This document shows, piece after piece, positions 25,671 to 34,990 of a DNA stretch of 64,000 nt (the stretch's first letter is position 1; the number at the start of each line of letters is the position of its first letter). The position numbers were made by a program, and so were the translations under genes. Source of the DNA: Gorsachius magnificus (Eukaryota > Chordata > Aves > Pelecaniformes > Ardeidae); the NCBI GenBank assembly GCA_034008185.1, contig CM067095.1, positions 5,626,610 through 5,690,609 of the forward strand. The letters run 5' to 3'. The notes below the pieces were generated by a model that was given only the letters and a program-made list of their open reading frames with translations, was not told the DNA's origin and did no database searches.

Positions 25671-27785
25671 CTGAAGTCGCAAGCCCAAAATAAAAGCACT
25701 AAAAGCTACTGAAACACTACCAAAATCAATGATGTCCATCTACTCGTTCGCCGTGGGGCTCCTCACATAAGCCTCACCCTGAGAGAGTGGAAAGCGTCTC
25801 CATTTCTGGCACCTCCTTAGCGCAGGTGCATTCACGCCAGGGTGACGGGCACAGCACGGAATAGGATGAAATACAAAAATGTGAGCCAGAGTTTTAGTGT
25901 GAGAGGTGAAGAGGTGAAACCACCCAGAACAGAAGCCAGCCAGGCCGAGATGAAATACTGAGCCAAATGACCAATTTGCCACGGTACCAGGGAGGCATTG
26001 CTACCACCGAGGAGAAACACACAGTTCTTGGCAGCATAACAAAGTGCACACAAAATATCTCCACAAACTGCTTTCCTTTCTGAAAATACAAAGACCTTTG
26101 AGGTATCCACCAGGACTACATCTACAAGCCATTTAGAAATGGAAAATACAAACCCAATACTTGATGCTTTTCAACATGCTTGTTTGTTTGTTCCCAAATA
26201 TGGCTTAATGTATTTCTAAGCATAAACTGCTACCCTATGTCCATGTAATGACTGGAAATAAAAAAGCCCAGGATTACTGTCTAGTCAGGAACTTCAAGGA
26301 ATCCCAAGAGTTGCTCCTGAAGTTCCCTTCTTCAATGTCTTCGAGGATAGTGAAAACATGTTTTCTTGCTCAGTCCCAGCCTTCAGATTTTAGGAACTGG
26401 AGACAGGTGAAGCCAGAGGACTTGCCACCAACATCTCTTTGAATATAACTAAACTAATGATACAAGGGATCTTATGCACCACATTTCACATGGAGACCTT
26501 TTCTTGAGACCTTCTGAGGTGCTGTTAAGTATATGAGAAGTTAAAGCCCTGTTTTTGTTTGGTAAAGTGAAGTAATGGAGTCTTTTCTTAGTAACATGTT
26601 GAGACAACGACATGGAAGTCTTGACAAGCTATTCTACTTTCAGCTTAGTCCAAAGCATGATATTAACTTCCCATAACAACTACAAATGGAAGTAATGAAG
26701 GGCAAAGAGGAAAAATACAAAATAAAATACAACAAACAACTCAAGCAGATTAGCAGGCACTTTATGAAATTATCAGTTTGTAACAGTATAAACAATTTTA
26801 AGTCAATTTATAAAAAATATTCCCAGAAGGCAATCAAGTAAATCAGGTAATTATATCCTGTAAAGGGAGATAACATCAGGAAAATTAGAAACACTTCTGC
26901 ACATAAATCAGAGGAAGGAAAGCCTTCACACTTCATTTACTCATTATCACATTTTATGTATTTCTTTGCAGAAGACAGGGAGCTGGCATGGTTAACGTTG
27001 GCTGCTGGGTGCCCTGATTATCATCTGTGTTTCTGGAAATGGCTTGAGGTCAGCTTACACAACGCTGTCAATCAACAAAACATGGAAAATTGGACAAAGA
27101 GATGATGGAGCAAAGTGATGGTACCTTATTCCATAGGAATAGGGTTTACACTGTGAATACTGGCATTGGGAGAGAGCCTGAGAGTTCAAAATTGAGCCTT
27201 GCTCAGACAGAAGACGCCCAAGGCTTCGGAGGAGGTTGGGATTTCAGGTCTGGGGTCAGGCTTCAACGAGCTCATACTTTTGTCACTGCAGTAATCCTAG
27301 TGACCAGTGAGTATCCTCCAGTAAAAACAGAAGTCACATGTCTCAAATAAGGAGGAACCCTAAGGTTTCTCTAGTTTCTTGTCTAGAGACTTAGACTGCT
27401 CACTGTCATGGCTAAAGGCTTCCCAAAGTCTTGGCTTGGACTAGCCAACAAAGAAAGGACCAGTAACTGATTTTTAGACAAAATCTTCCAGCACAGCTCT
27501 ATGTTTGGTGTATGTTTAGTATCATATCTACCTATCACAATTTTATCTGCCTTAGGATGCAAATGGCAAGGGATCTTCATAAGCAGATTGAAAGGTGGAG
27601 TCTAATTTCACTTCAGCTTCTGTCAGCAACACCTGTGGTATGTCATTTTGCTCCCTCTATCCGCAGTCAATCACGGCACGTCTCAATGTCTTTTAGTAAT
27701 CGTATCCACGGGGAATTATTGTTTCTCTTTTCACCAGAAAAAGAACACCAGTGTCACCTACCTAAAATGTAGCACTTCACTCAGC
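25671..27785. other. Non-coding DNA, nothing recognised
   Basis: Open frames of 60-92 codons on both strands look random. No repeat, hairpin or splice-site pair was convincing. Confidence 0.7.
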
Positions 27786-27789
27786 CAAG

Positions 27790-27975
27790 CTGTTAAGCAT
27801 CTATTTAAAGTTAGGCATATGCTTAAATTTCATTAAAATTAACAGGACTTAAAGAAAGTGCCTGGAGCTAAGCATGTTTTAAGTGCTTTGTTGAACAAGA
27901 ATGTACTTAAGCAAATGCTTAAATGCTTCCCTGAATTGGTGTCAAACTTATATTAAATCAGGGTCTTTGCTGTTT
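27790..27975. repeat. Ancient amniote repeat with TAAGCA/TGCTTAA motifs
   Basis: The segment repeats the words TTAAGCAT, AGGCATATGCTTAAATTT, AGCTAAGCATGTTTTAAGTGC and CTTAAGCAAATGCTTAAATG, and ends near CCCTGAATTGGTGTC. I recognise this as a worn interspersed repeat seen in bird and reptile DNA, whose younger copies have alternating TAAGCA and TGCTTAA blocks and end near CTGAATCGGGGCC. Family name and class are not certain. The self-complementary motifs suggest a non-autonomous DNA transposon or a SINE-like tail. No coding capacity is visible. Confidence 0.5.
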
Positions 27976-29315
27976 TTATTCCAGCATGTCGTGAGTCATG
28001 CAGAAGAGATGGTGTTTAACCAAATCTTCCATTTTTTCCTTAGGATACAGAAGAGCTGTCCTATTTCCTGCTGCAAGCAAAATATATAAAAAAATGTCAA
28101 TGGGGAATCGCTAGTTGCCGAAGCATCTCTAAGATATTATGGCAGATAAGCCTTTTAGTAGTTAATATTCGTCCCCAGCCACATCCCTACTTTATAGATT
28201 ATCATTTCTCTTTAATAAAGGAAAACCCTAAATCCCGCAGCTTCAGCTGGAGATGGATTTTCATTTATTTGGTTGCAAGAAACCAAATTAAGAAAATTAC
28301 TTTCTAACTAATTTTATAGTGCTAAAGAACATCTGATGATATGCTGGGGAAAAGCTTCAAGCTTTCTGGATGAAGCCGTTAAGACATGAGTAATAATTGG
28401 AAATTTACTGTGAATAAATCTTGATGAAATTAAACTGCATTTAAGTATGTTCTATAAAAACCAGGTCAAACGGCAAATGACGAATGCCCTGTGTCACTCG
28501 GTGTGGGGAAAGGTATTGCATAAAACCAGAATAATTACTTCCTCCAGGTACTAAGCAAGACTACTTCTTTGTGTACAAGAAACTCAAGCATAAAATTAGC
28601 AAATCTTTCTTTGTCATTCCTGACTCAAACTCATCTCTGGAGGGAAATGGCTGGAGCTGCACATGGCACAGTGCAACAGGAGACACAGCCTCCTTTAGCA
28701 ACATGCTCACTACCATTACACAGTGCTCTGTAATAAGTCTTCATCAAATCAGCCCAATTGCTTTTGACATGGAGGTAGGATTACGTTACATCGAAATTTT
28801 TTCCACAATAATTCTTATAGGTTGGTCCAGATTCTTAATTGGTGTGAAATAAAGACAACCTAGCCCAGTTATCCCAGCTGCTAACCTGGTCTACTGTACG
28901 AAACCCCAAAACTCACAAGCATTCCCACATCACTGTGCATTACTTGCAGATAAGGCACGGGTGCAGTACAAATCATAACCCAGTCATTATGGGTAGAAGT
29001 TTAAAGCAGTAAGTATAAAGGAGAAGGGCCTGTTCGACTCCCACAGAGCCAGGATTTCGCCAGCATTTGTGAAGCATCATCACTACGAAGCAAGTATTCT
29101 GAACACGGAGAAAGAGATGTCTCTCCTTAAGAGAACAAAAAATAATAAAATAAGAAGGACAAAAAGATAATTCAATCATGAGTTATCATCCTTCTAAAGA
29201 CTTTGTCACAGTACATTAAAACAATAGAAAACTACAAATGTGATAATCAAATGTTTTTGTAAGTTAATCATTTCAGCTTACAGGACAGATTTTTCACTGG
29301 TGAAAGCTGACATAC
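27976..29315. other. Non-coding DNA, nothing recognised
   Basis: This is AT-rich and mostly unique sequence. No supported gene, RNA or repeat was seen. Confidence 0.7.
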
Positions 29316-29317
29316 TC

Positions 29318-29372
29318 AGTTGAAATCAATGGAGCTATGACAATTTACTCCAGCTAAAGGTCTGGCCCATTG
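29318..29372 (+). repeat. Ancient amniote interspersed repeat fragment
   Basis: The phrase order GAAATCAATGGAGCTATGAC, TTTACTCCAGCTAAAGG and TCTGGCCCA matches a worn repeat tail common in bird, turtle and crocodile DNA, in which a TCAATGGAGTTA block is followed by a TTTACACCAGCTGA block and ATCTGGCCC. The family name is not certain to me. A reverse-oriented relative appears near 39.5 kb. Confidence 0.5.
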
Positions 29373-29554
29373 GTTTTTGAAATTCATGCAGAATTGGAGG
29401 AAGAAAGCATAAATTTACAAGCAAAAAAGACTGCGAGAAGCAATGAACCATCCTGACCTTCACTTCTCAAGTCACAGACCAGAGAACACAGCACAGAACA
29501 AGGCAATGGGGAAGAAGCTGTGCTCTTCATTTACTTTACCTCTATTTCCTATCA
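29373..29554. other. Unique sequence before the retroviral insertion
   Basis: No feature is seen here. The last bases before 29,555 are the undisturbed left flank of the provirus. Confidence 0.6.
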
Positions 29555-29560
29555 GGGGTG
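29555..29560. repeat. Target-site duplication, left copy
   Basis: GGGGTG directly precedes the TG that opens the 5' LTR, and the same six bases follow the end of the 3' LTR at 30,839-30,844. This marks the element as one integrated unit. A 6-bp duplication is usual for class II (ERVK, beta-like) retroviruses. If the final 3' LTR base is an A-to-G change, the duplication could be read as 5 bp instead. Confidence 0.85.
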
Positions 29561-30146
29561 TGTGCCGGTTTTGCCTGGGATAGACTTAATTTTCTTCACA
29601 GTAGCTTCTGTGGGGCTGTGTTTGGGATTTGTGCTGGAAACAGCGTTGATAACACAGGGATGGCTTTAGTCGCTGCTGAGCAGGGCTTACACAGAGCCAA
29701 AGCCTTTCCTGCTACACACCCCCCCACCAGTGAGGGGCTGAGGGGGGCACAAGGAGCTGGGAGGGGACATGGTCGGGACAGCTGCCCCCAGGGATATCCC
29801 ACACCGTATGACATCATGCTCAGCACATAAAGCTGGGGGAAGAAAAAGGAAGGGGGGGGGATGTTCGGAGCGATGATGTTTGTCTTCCCAAGTCACCATT
29901 ATGTGTGATGGAGCCCTGCTGTCCTGGGGATGGCTGAGCACCCGCCCGCCCATGGGAAGGAGGGAATGAATTCCTTGGTTTGCTTTGCTTGTGTGTGCGA
30001 CTTCTGCTTTCCCTGTTAAACTGCCTTTACCTCAACCCACGAGTTTTCTCACTTTTACCCTTCTGATTCTCTCCCCCATTCCACTGGGGGGGGATGAATG
30101 AGCGACTGTGTGGGGCTTAGTTGCCGTCTTGGGTTAAATCACAACA
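29561..30146 (+). repeat. 5' long terminal repeat, full length
   Basis: The 586-base repeat starts TGTGCCGG and ends ACAACA, the usual TG...CA ends. It contains a degraded CRE-like box TGACATCA (29809-29816), a TATA-like CATAAAG (29826-29832), a G-run near 29,851 and, near its 3' end, the phrase CTCAACCCACGAGTTTTCTC, which recurs in the 3' LTR. Small open frames inside it are chance. In the family as I recall it the CRE box is TGACGTCA, so the copy has probably lost that CpG by deamination. Confidence 0.85.
29809..29832 (+). promoter_or_regulatory. LTR core promoter: CRE-like box and TATA-like box
   Basis: TGACATCA (29809-29816) sits ten bases before CATAAAG (29826-29832), the normal arrangement for a retroviral U3 promoter bound by CREB/ATF-type factors. 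Both boxes differ from an optimal sequence, so activity is doubtful. Confidence 0.5.
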
Positions 30147-30154
30147 GTCCTTTT

Positions 30155-30172
30155 TGGTGCCCAGTGTGGGGC
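30155..30172 (+). promoter_or_regulatory. Retroviral primer-binding site, lysine-tRNA-like
   Basis: TGGTGCCCAGTGTGGGGC begins eight bases after the 5' LTR. It resembles the 3' end complement of tRNA-Lys(1,2), TGGCGCCCAACGTGGGGC, with three differences, as is common for class II endogenous retroviruses. Its presence right after the LTR supports the element boundaries. Confidence 0.65.
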
Positions 30173-30654
30173 TCGAAGGGTTCAAGATAACAACAGAATT
30201 GATTGGAATATGCTAGATCAAATTTATAGCTGTTATTGCTGTTTAGCTATTAATTGGCAGGCTTCTGTGCTTGCCATGGAGCTTGCTTGCCTTACTGTAC
30301 ATTAGAGTCCAGTGCTCGTTAGTGGCTGCTTTTTGCTTTGCCTGCTTGCTGTACTGCTGATCATCTCACTGCTGTGCCTGGGAGCATTTTGATAACAGCA
30401 ATGGCCATGCGCCTGGGCACACCCCCTCTCCTGTCCTGAGTGACCACCGTAACAGATGGAGCCCAAAGTCATGGACTAAATGAACTCAGTGGACATTTTG
30501 TGGACGTTTCTGGAGATTTTACAAATATTTCACAGGGGTGGTCCACAGACTAAGGGAATGATATCTGTATATCATAACAAAGGATGGGAAGGGTGGTGGT
30601 AGGTAACGAGAACATATTGGATAATGTGAGACCTGAGCATGACGTAAATGGTAC
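30173..30654 (+). other. Non-coding interior of the retrovirus
   Basis: About 480 bases lie between primer site and polypurine tract. There are stops in every frame and no protease, reverse transcriptase, integrase or envelope motif. A full provirus of this kind would hold 5-8 kb here. Whether it descends from the leader and 3' end of a full provirus or is unrelated captured DNA cannot be decided from this copy. Confidence 0.7.
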
Positions 30655-30672
30655 GGAAAAAGGGGTGGAGAA
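30655..30672 (+). promoter_or_regulatory. Polypurine tract
   Basis: The 18 bases directly before the 3' LTR are purines except for one T (GGAAAAAGGGGTGGAGAA). This is the position and composition expected of the plus-strand primer used in retroviral reverse transcription. Confidence 0.7.
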
Positions 30673-30838
30673 TGTGCTGGTTTTGGCTAGGATAGAGTTA
30701 ATTTTCTTCATCTCATGCTTTATCTCAACCCACGAATTTTCTCACTTTTACTCTTCTGCTTCTCTCCCCCATCCCACTGGGGGGGAGTGAGTGAGTGGCT
30801 GAGTGGTGCTTGGTTGCTGGCTGGGTTTAAACCACGAC
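30673..30838 (+). repeat. 3' long terminal repeat, internally deleted
   Basis: It begins TGTGCTGG like the 5' LTR, matches its first 38 bases up to 30,710, then jumps to the stretch CTTTATCTCAACCC (from 30,718), equivalent to about 30,025 in the 5' LTR. About 420 bases, including the CRE and TATA boxes, are missing, with seven unmatched bases at the junction. It ends ACGAC rather than ACA, directly against the right target duplication. Confidence 0.8.
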
Positions 30839-30844
30839 GGGGTG
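30839..30844. repeat. Target-site duplication, right copy
   Basis: GGGGTG is identical to 29,555-29,560 and closes the insertion. One G may instead be the last, mutated base of the LTR. Confidence 0.8.
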
Positions 30845-31004
30845 GAAGAATAATTAGCAAACCACGATCAGATTTGCTATGTAGATATGCAGTTTGTGCA
30901 ACAAATTAGGAGCTATATAGGTACAATGTTCCGTATCACTTCAGTGTTAATGTTACTGTTCATCACCCAGTCCAATTCAAAGACCTCACTTTATAAAGGT
31001 CAGA
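30845..31004. other. Right flank of the provirus
   Basis: AT-rich unique sequence with no feature seen. Confidence 0.6.
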
Positions 31005-31112
31005 ATCTCAGTTTTACAAAACCTGGTCACCAAGTCATCTTAGCAAAATAGCAGCAGAGCTAGAAACACAACGTACACCACAGATTCCCAGTCCCTGCCC
31101 TCTTCCTAGCTC
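31005..31112 (+). repeat. MIR-like SINE remnant
   Basis: The order of words (CTCAGTTTTACAAAACC, CACCAAGTCATC, AGCAGCAGAGCTAGAAACAC, CAGATTCCCAGTCCCTGCCC, TCTTCC) follows the 3' half of MIR (CATTTTACAGA block, CAAGTCA, GGCAGAGCTGGGA, GACTCCCAGTCC, CTCTTTCC). It is heavily diverged, as expected for an early-amniote SINE. Confidence 0.5.
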
Positions 31113-34100
31113 ACCTATCTCTACCTTTTCATGATTCCCTTCCTCAAAAGTCCTTAGCATCTACTAAGAATTTATCCCAATGTCACCTGTTCAAATAGGG
31201 AAGTTCAACCCATTTCATGAGTGGACAAGTAAGTACAACCAATGGGGATTTATCAGTGCAGTGTCTTGTGGATCTAGACCAGAAAAGTTAATTGACATGT
31301 CTACAATTAATCAAAATATTTCACTGAACAGCCAGAAACTGAACCCATGCATTGTCAACCCCAATTCAGCATCATAAGTTGTAAAAGCATCCTACTAGAA
31401 TGCCAGGACATGGGAACGTCAGAAAATGAAAGAGCGGGTACAGGGAAAGAAAATCGACTACCAGCATGAGAAGCACCTGCATTTTGATGGAAAAGACAAA
31501 CCAAGCTGTGAATGGCACCTTCTTCACTGATGGTAACGTGGACCACAGGCAGAGAAGGCACCGGCCAAGCACATGACTCGGAGACTGCCCCAGGCTTTGC
31601 TTTGCATACAGCCCTAATGCCAACCCGGGCTCAGGGCTGAGCCGCATGGGGAGGGAGGAAGGCTTGGAAAATTCCACAGACATAGCTCAGACTTCAGCAT
31701 AAACTAAAAATATTATAATTTAGCATGAAAGGCAAAGGTACTTCCTGAGGAAAACATTGGGAAGAAGGAACTTTTCTTGCAACCCTAAACAGAAGCATAC
31801 TGTCCTTTTAGGAGATTATACAGCAAATATCTGCTAGCAGAGATGTAATAACTACTGCTGGTTTTTCCTTCACAATATGTTGCATTTACTACCATGCAGT
31901 TAAAAACAAAAACCCTGCTGATCCAAACCCTTTCAAGTAATGTTTGTTATGTTTCCTGCTGTTACTATTTGTCCAGTAATACTTTGCTACAGAAGTTAGG
32001 CAAACTTCTCACGGAAAGTGTTTAACAGTCCCCATGGAGGCTGGCCCAGAACCCTGCCCCTGCTCTCACACCAGCCTGGGTGCCTGCCAAAATACAAGAC
32101 ATTTTTAGTTTAATCTAGAGAAAAGGAAGATAGGACTTGATGTTATTGATCAGCCCAACGGACCATCAAGACTTTCCAGATATGTCTGCTACTAATCTAT
32201 ACTTTCTGGTTCACAGGAAGGTAACTGTACGTGACGTATGTGCGATTCATCTCTGATAATGCACTGAGAATAATTAGCTCATGATGTTTCTTTGTACCTA
32301 CTTATCTTTGTATCTCTGGCTATCTCTATTTCCTTTTCTGAGACATCCTTTTAGACTCTCCTATTTTTGATATTTATTTGCCATGAATACACCACTGGCA
32401 GGCATTATTAACTTTAAGGTACAAAGAAGAAAGAGCTCTATGCTATTTAAATAATTTGTAGTATTTCTTGGCTGAATGCGGGTGTTTAAAAAAAGTATTT
32501 CAGAGCATCAAACAGGAGAGAGAAGGATGAGTTACTTGAAAAGACTTTATAAAGGGTTCGGGGTAGACTGATTTAGTAACAGGAGACTGCATCTCTTTTC
32601 GGAAACGGTGGAAAGCAGCAGCCAAGCCTGGGAATTGCACATTATACCCTCCCGAATACAGAGAGCTTTGTGGGAACAGAACATCCTGTCAGCGCGGCTA
32701 TTTGACAGCCTCGGGTAGCACTTGCTAACGAGGATAAGCTTTATTTATTTATTTTTAAAGAAACTCATTTTTATGATTACTCCAAACCAAGGTGAGATTT
32801 TGGGATTCCGTTTGAGAACTATTACCAAATGCTGCACAGACACAGGGACTCTTTCTGGAAGGTCACAAGCTCAGCAAAAGGGGGAACCAATTATGCACCC
32901 GCTCCCGCTGCTTGCACTCAGGCTACACAGAAGTACAATGCCAGTTCCTTCTTGTAAGGCTGGGGGATAAATCAGATCTGGGAACAGAAATCACCATGTC
33001 TTTAGACAAATAGGGCTGCAGTTCCCTGGACTGAACTATTCAACTCTTGCTTTCTTCAGTGGAAAGGATGAGCCTTGCAGCTTCCCCTGGGGCCAGTGGC
33101 ACTGCAGCCCCAGGAGAGAAAAGGATGCTCACTGGAATACATGGCTCTTGCTGCACCAAGGAGAAAATGGCTCCTGCTTCAGACTGAAATATGTCTTGGT
33201 GGCATGAAACAGCAGCACTCACTGCCTTTTGCCCAATTATTCATCAGCCCCTACCACCAACCGAGCTGGTCAAAGGCTGCCTCTGACTGTTTGTTGTCTT
33301 CCAAGAAGTCAGCAGCAGGATGCCGCTTTTACACTCCAGGTTAGGTTTCCTCTCCCATCTGGCCTCTCCTATGTCTTCAGAGAGAAGATTTCATTTACAG
33401 GCTGTTTGCCATGAAGGGAGGAAACTGTCTGCTACTTCTGTTCTCTGCAGGGATGATGATACAGCATGCTTGCTCTGTTAACTATCTGCTACTGCTTTGT
33501 AGCATACAAGAAAAACGTCTACTGACTGCCACTGACTGTTAATAATACTCATGACAAAGACATCTATTATTTTTTTCATGAATATGCTGCTCTTGAGTCC
33601 TCACTTGGATTAAAATTGGTACTTTCAGAGGCAGCACAATGGGATGGGCAATGGGAATGGAGAGAGACAGGACTCTCCATTACTTGTAATTCAGCTTTGC
33701 CTCGAAGAGACAAACACAAGTTTTTCCTCCTATCCTCTCCAGCCATAAAGCCCAAGGGACTCCATCATGTTCAAGATGACAGCAAATGCTGCTGCTCTTT
33801 CTTCTTCATGCCTGGTTATTATTTCCTCTTAAAAATACATTTCATCAGGATGCTGCAACTCAGCACCCTGGATAGGAGGAAAGGGAGGAAAGCAGATCTC
33901 TTGCCAGCAAAGGTTTTATGTGCAGTCCCATCACAGATCTCCTAAGGAATTAATGCGATCTCCCTACGAACATCAGACAACTACGATTTTCTCCTGTCCT
34001 TTTTGGTTCAAAGTGCATGAAAATCAAAGAGCGGTGCTGCAGCCTACCAAGGTGGCATTTCCATCGCACAGAGCCGAGGCTGTGCACTGCCCACACCAGG

Positions 34101-34615
34101 CCCTGGGTGGGATTGCTCGGCGGGATGGGGCACACCGGGATAACATAGTGGAACAAGGCCAGGCACTAGCACTGAAGGGCACTGAAGTCACCTGTCATGG
34201 CAATGGTGCCCAGGTGACATGGCACACAGGACCAAATTCTCCCCTCAGCTACAGATTCCCACAGCTCTGATCCACAGAGCCAAATTCACATGAGCATCCT
34301 GCTCGCAGTTAAGACAAAGAGGTATTTTAATGATTAATGTCGCAAGAATGTAACAAAGAATATTAATAATTTTTCCAATAACCTGAGCCAGAAAACAAGT
34401 CCTAACATTCATGGTTTGAGTTCAGGTTTGGGCTTGTGGATTTTCTTAGCCCTCCCTCAGGCTTGCAACCCTCGAACAGTCCTGTTATTCTCAGCTCAGT
34501 TCAGGCGCCTGCAATACGCCATCGGTACCCCCCTCCTTCCACTTCCACTGGCTCCTTTTAATCATACCAAATTCCTTCGGCACTCATCTCAGGGTAGTAC
34601 ATAACTCCGCAGGAA
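31113..34615. other. Non-coding DNA, no gene recognised
   Basis: Frames up to 116 codons (for example near 33,616-34,270) give no recognisable protein and overlap opposite-strand frames. A TTTA microrepeat lies near 32,741. The 34,020-34,270 part is richer in GC but shows no promoter or exon pattern. Confidence 0.65.
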
Positions 34616-34619
34616 TTCC

Positions 34620-34990
34620 ACTGTCATGTAGCATTAATTTAATGTCCACTTATTATAAAGTATTATGGAGAAATAATACACTATTCGTGGATGAAAAGAT
34701 TACATTAGAAACCTGACTGTATAATGAAGAAGCCGTTGTGAAAGGTGCTGCCTATTGTTCGGCATCTTACACTCAGCAGAAGGAAAGTGCTGCTTGTTTT
34801 GACAGGCGACTGAAATTTCCGTTTACTGCTTTAACAGCGATGTTTTAACTATCATTCTGCGAGGACAGAAATGTTCTGTAGTTCAAAACACACTTTTCAA
34901 GGATTGATTTGGACATACTTTCTTGGCTGTTTATATGTATTTTTAAATGTCAAATTAGCTCGGAAGTCTAATTTTCTTGTCCTGGTTGAT
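34620..34990. promoter_or_regulatory. Candidate conserved non-coding element
   Basis: This unique AT-rich stretch carries phrases such as GTAGCATTAATTTAATGTCC, AAAGTATTATGGAGAAATAA and GAAAAGATTACATTAG. They are followed by a balanced part with TTGTTTTGACAGGCGACTG, which contains the MEIS/TGIF-type core TGACAG. No frame or repeat is visible. The enhancer reading is inferred from texture. Confidence 0.33.

Larger units (their letters stand above)
29561..30838 (+). mobile_element. Short avian endogenous retrovirus, no coding genes
   Basis: This is a complete but tiny proviral unit: 5' LTR (29561-30146), primer-binding site, about 0.5 kb of internal DNA, polypurine tract, and an internally deleted 3' LTR (30673-30838), bracketed by GGGGTG target duplications. 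The internal part has no gag, pol or env frame. It is therefore either a non-autonomous family member or a copy that lost its genes. I recognise the LTR as a family abundant in bird genomes. It is the best evidence in the window for the type of host. Differences between the two LTRs (8 mismatches over 94 clearly aligned positions, more in the last 55) indicate an old insertion. It cannot make virus. Confidence 0.85.
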
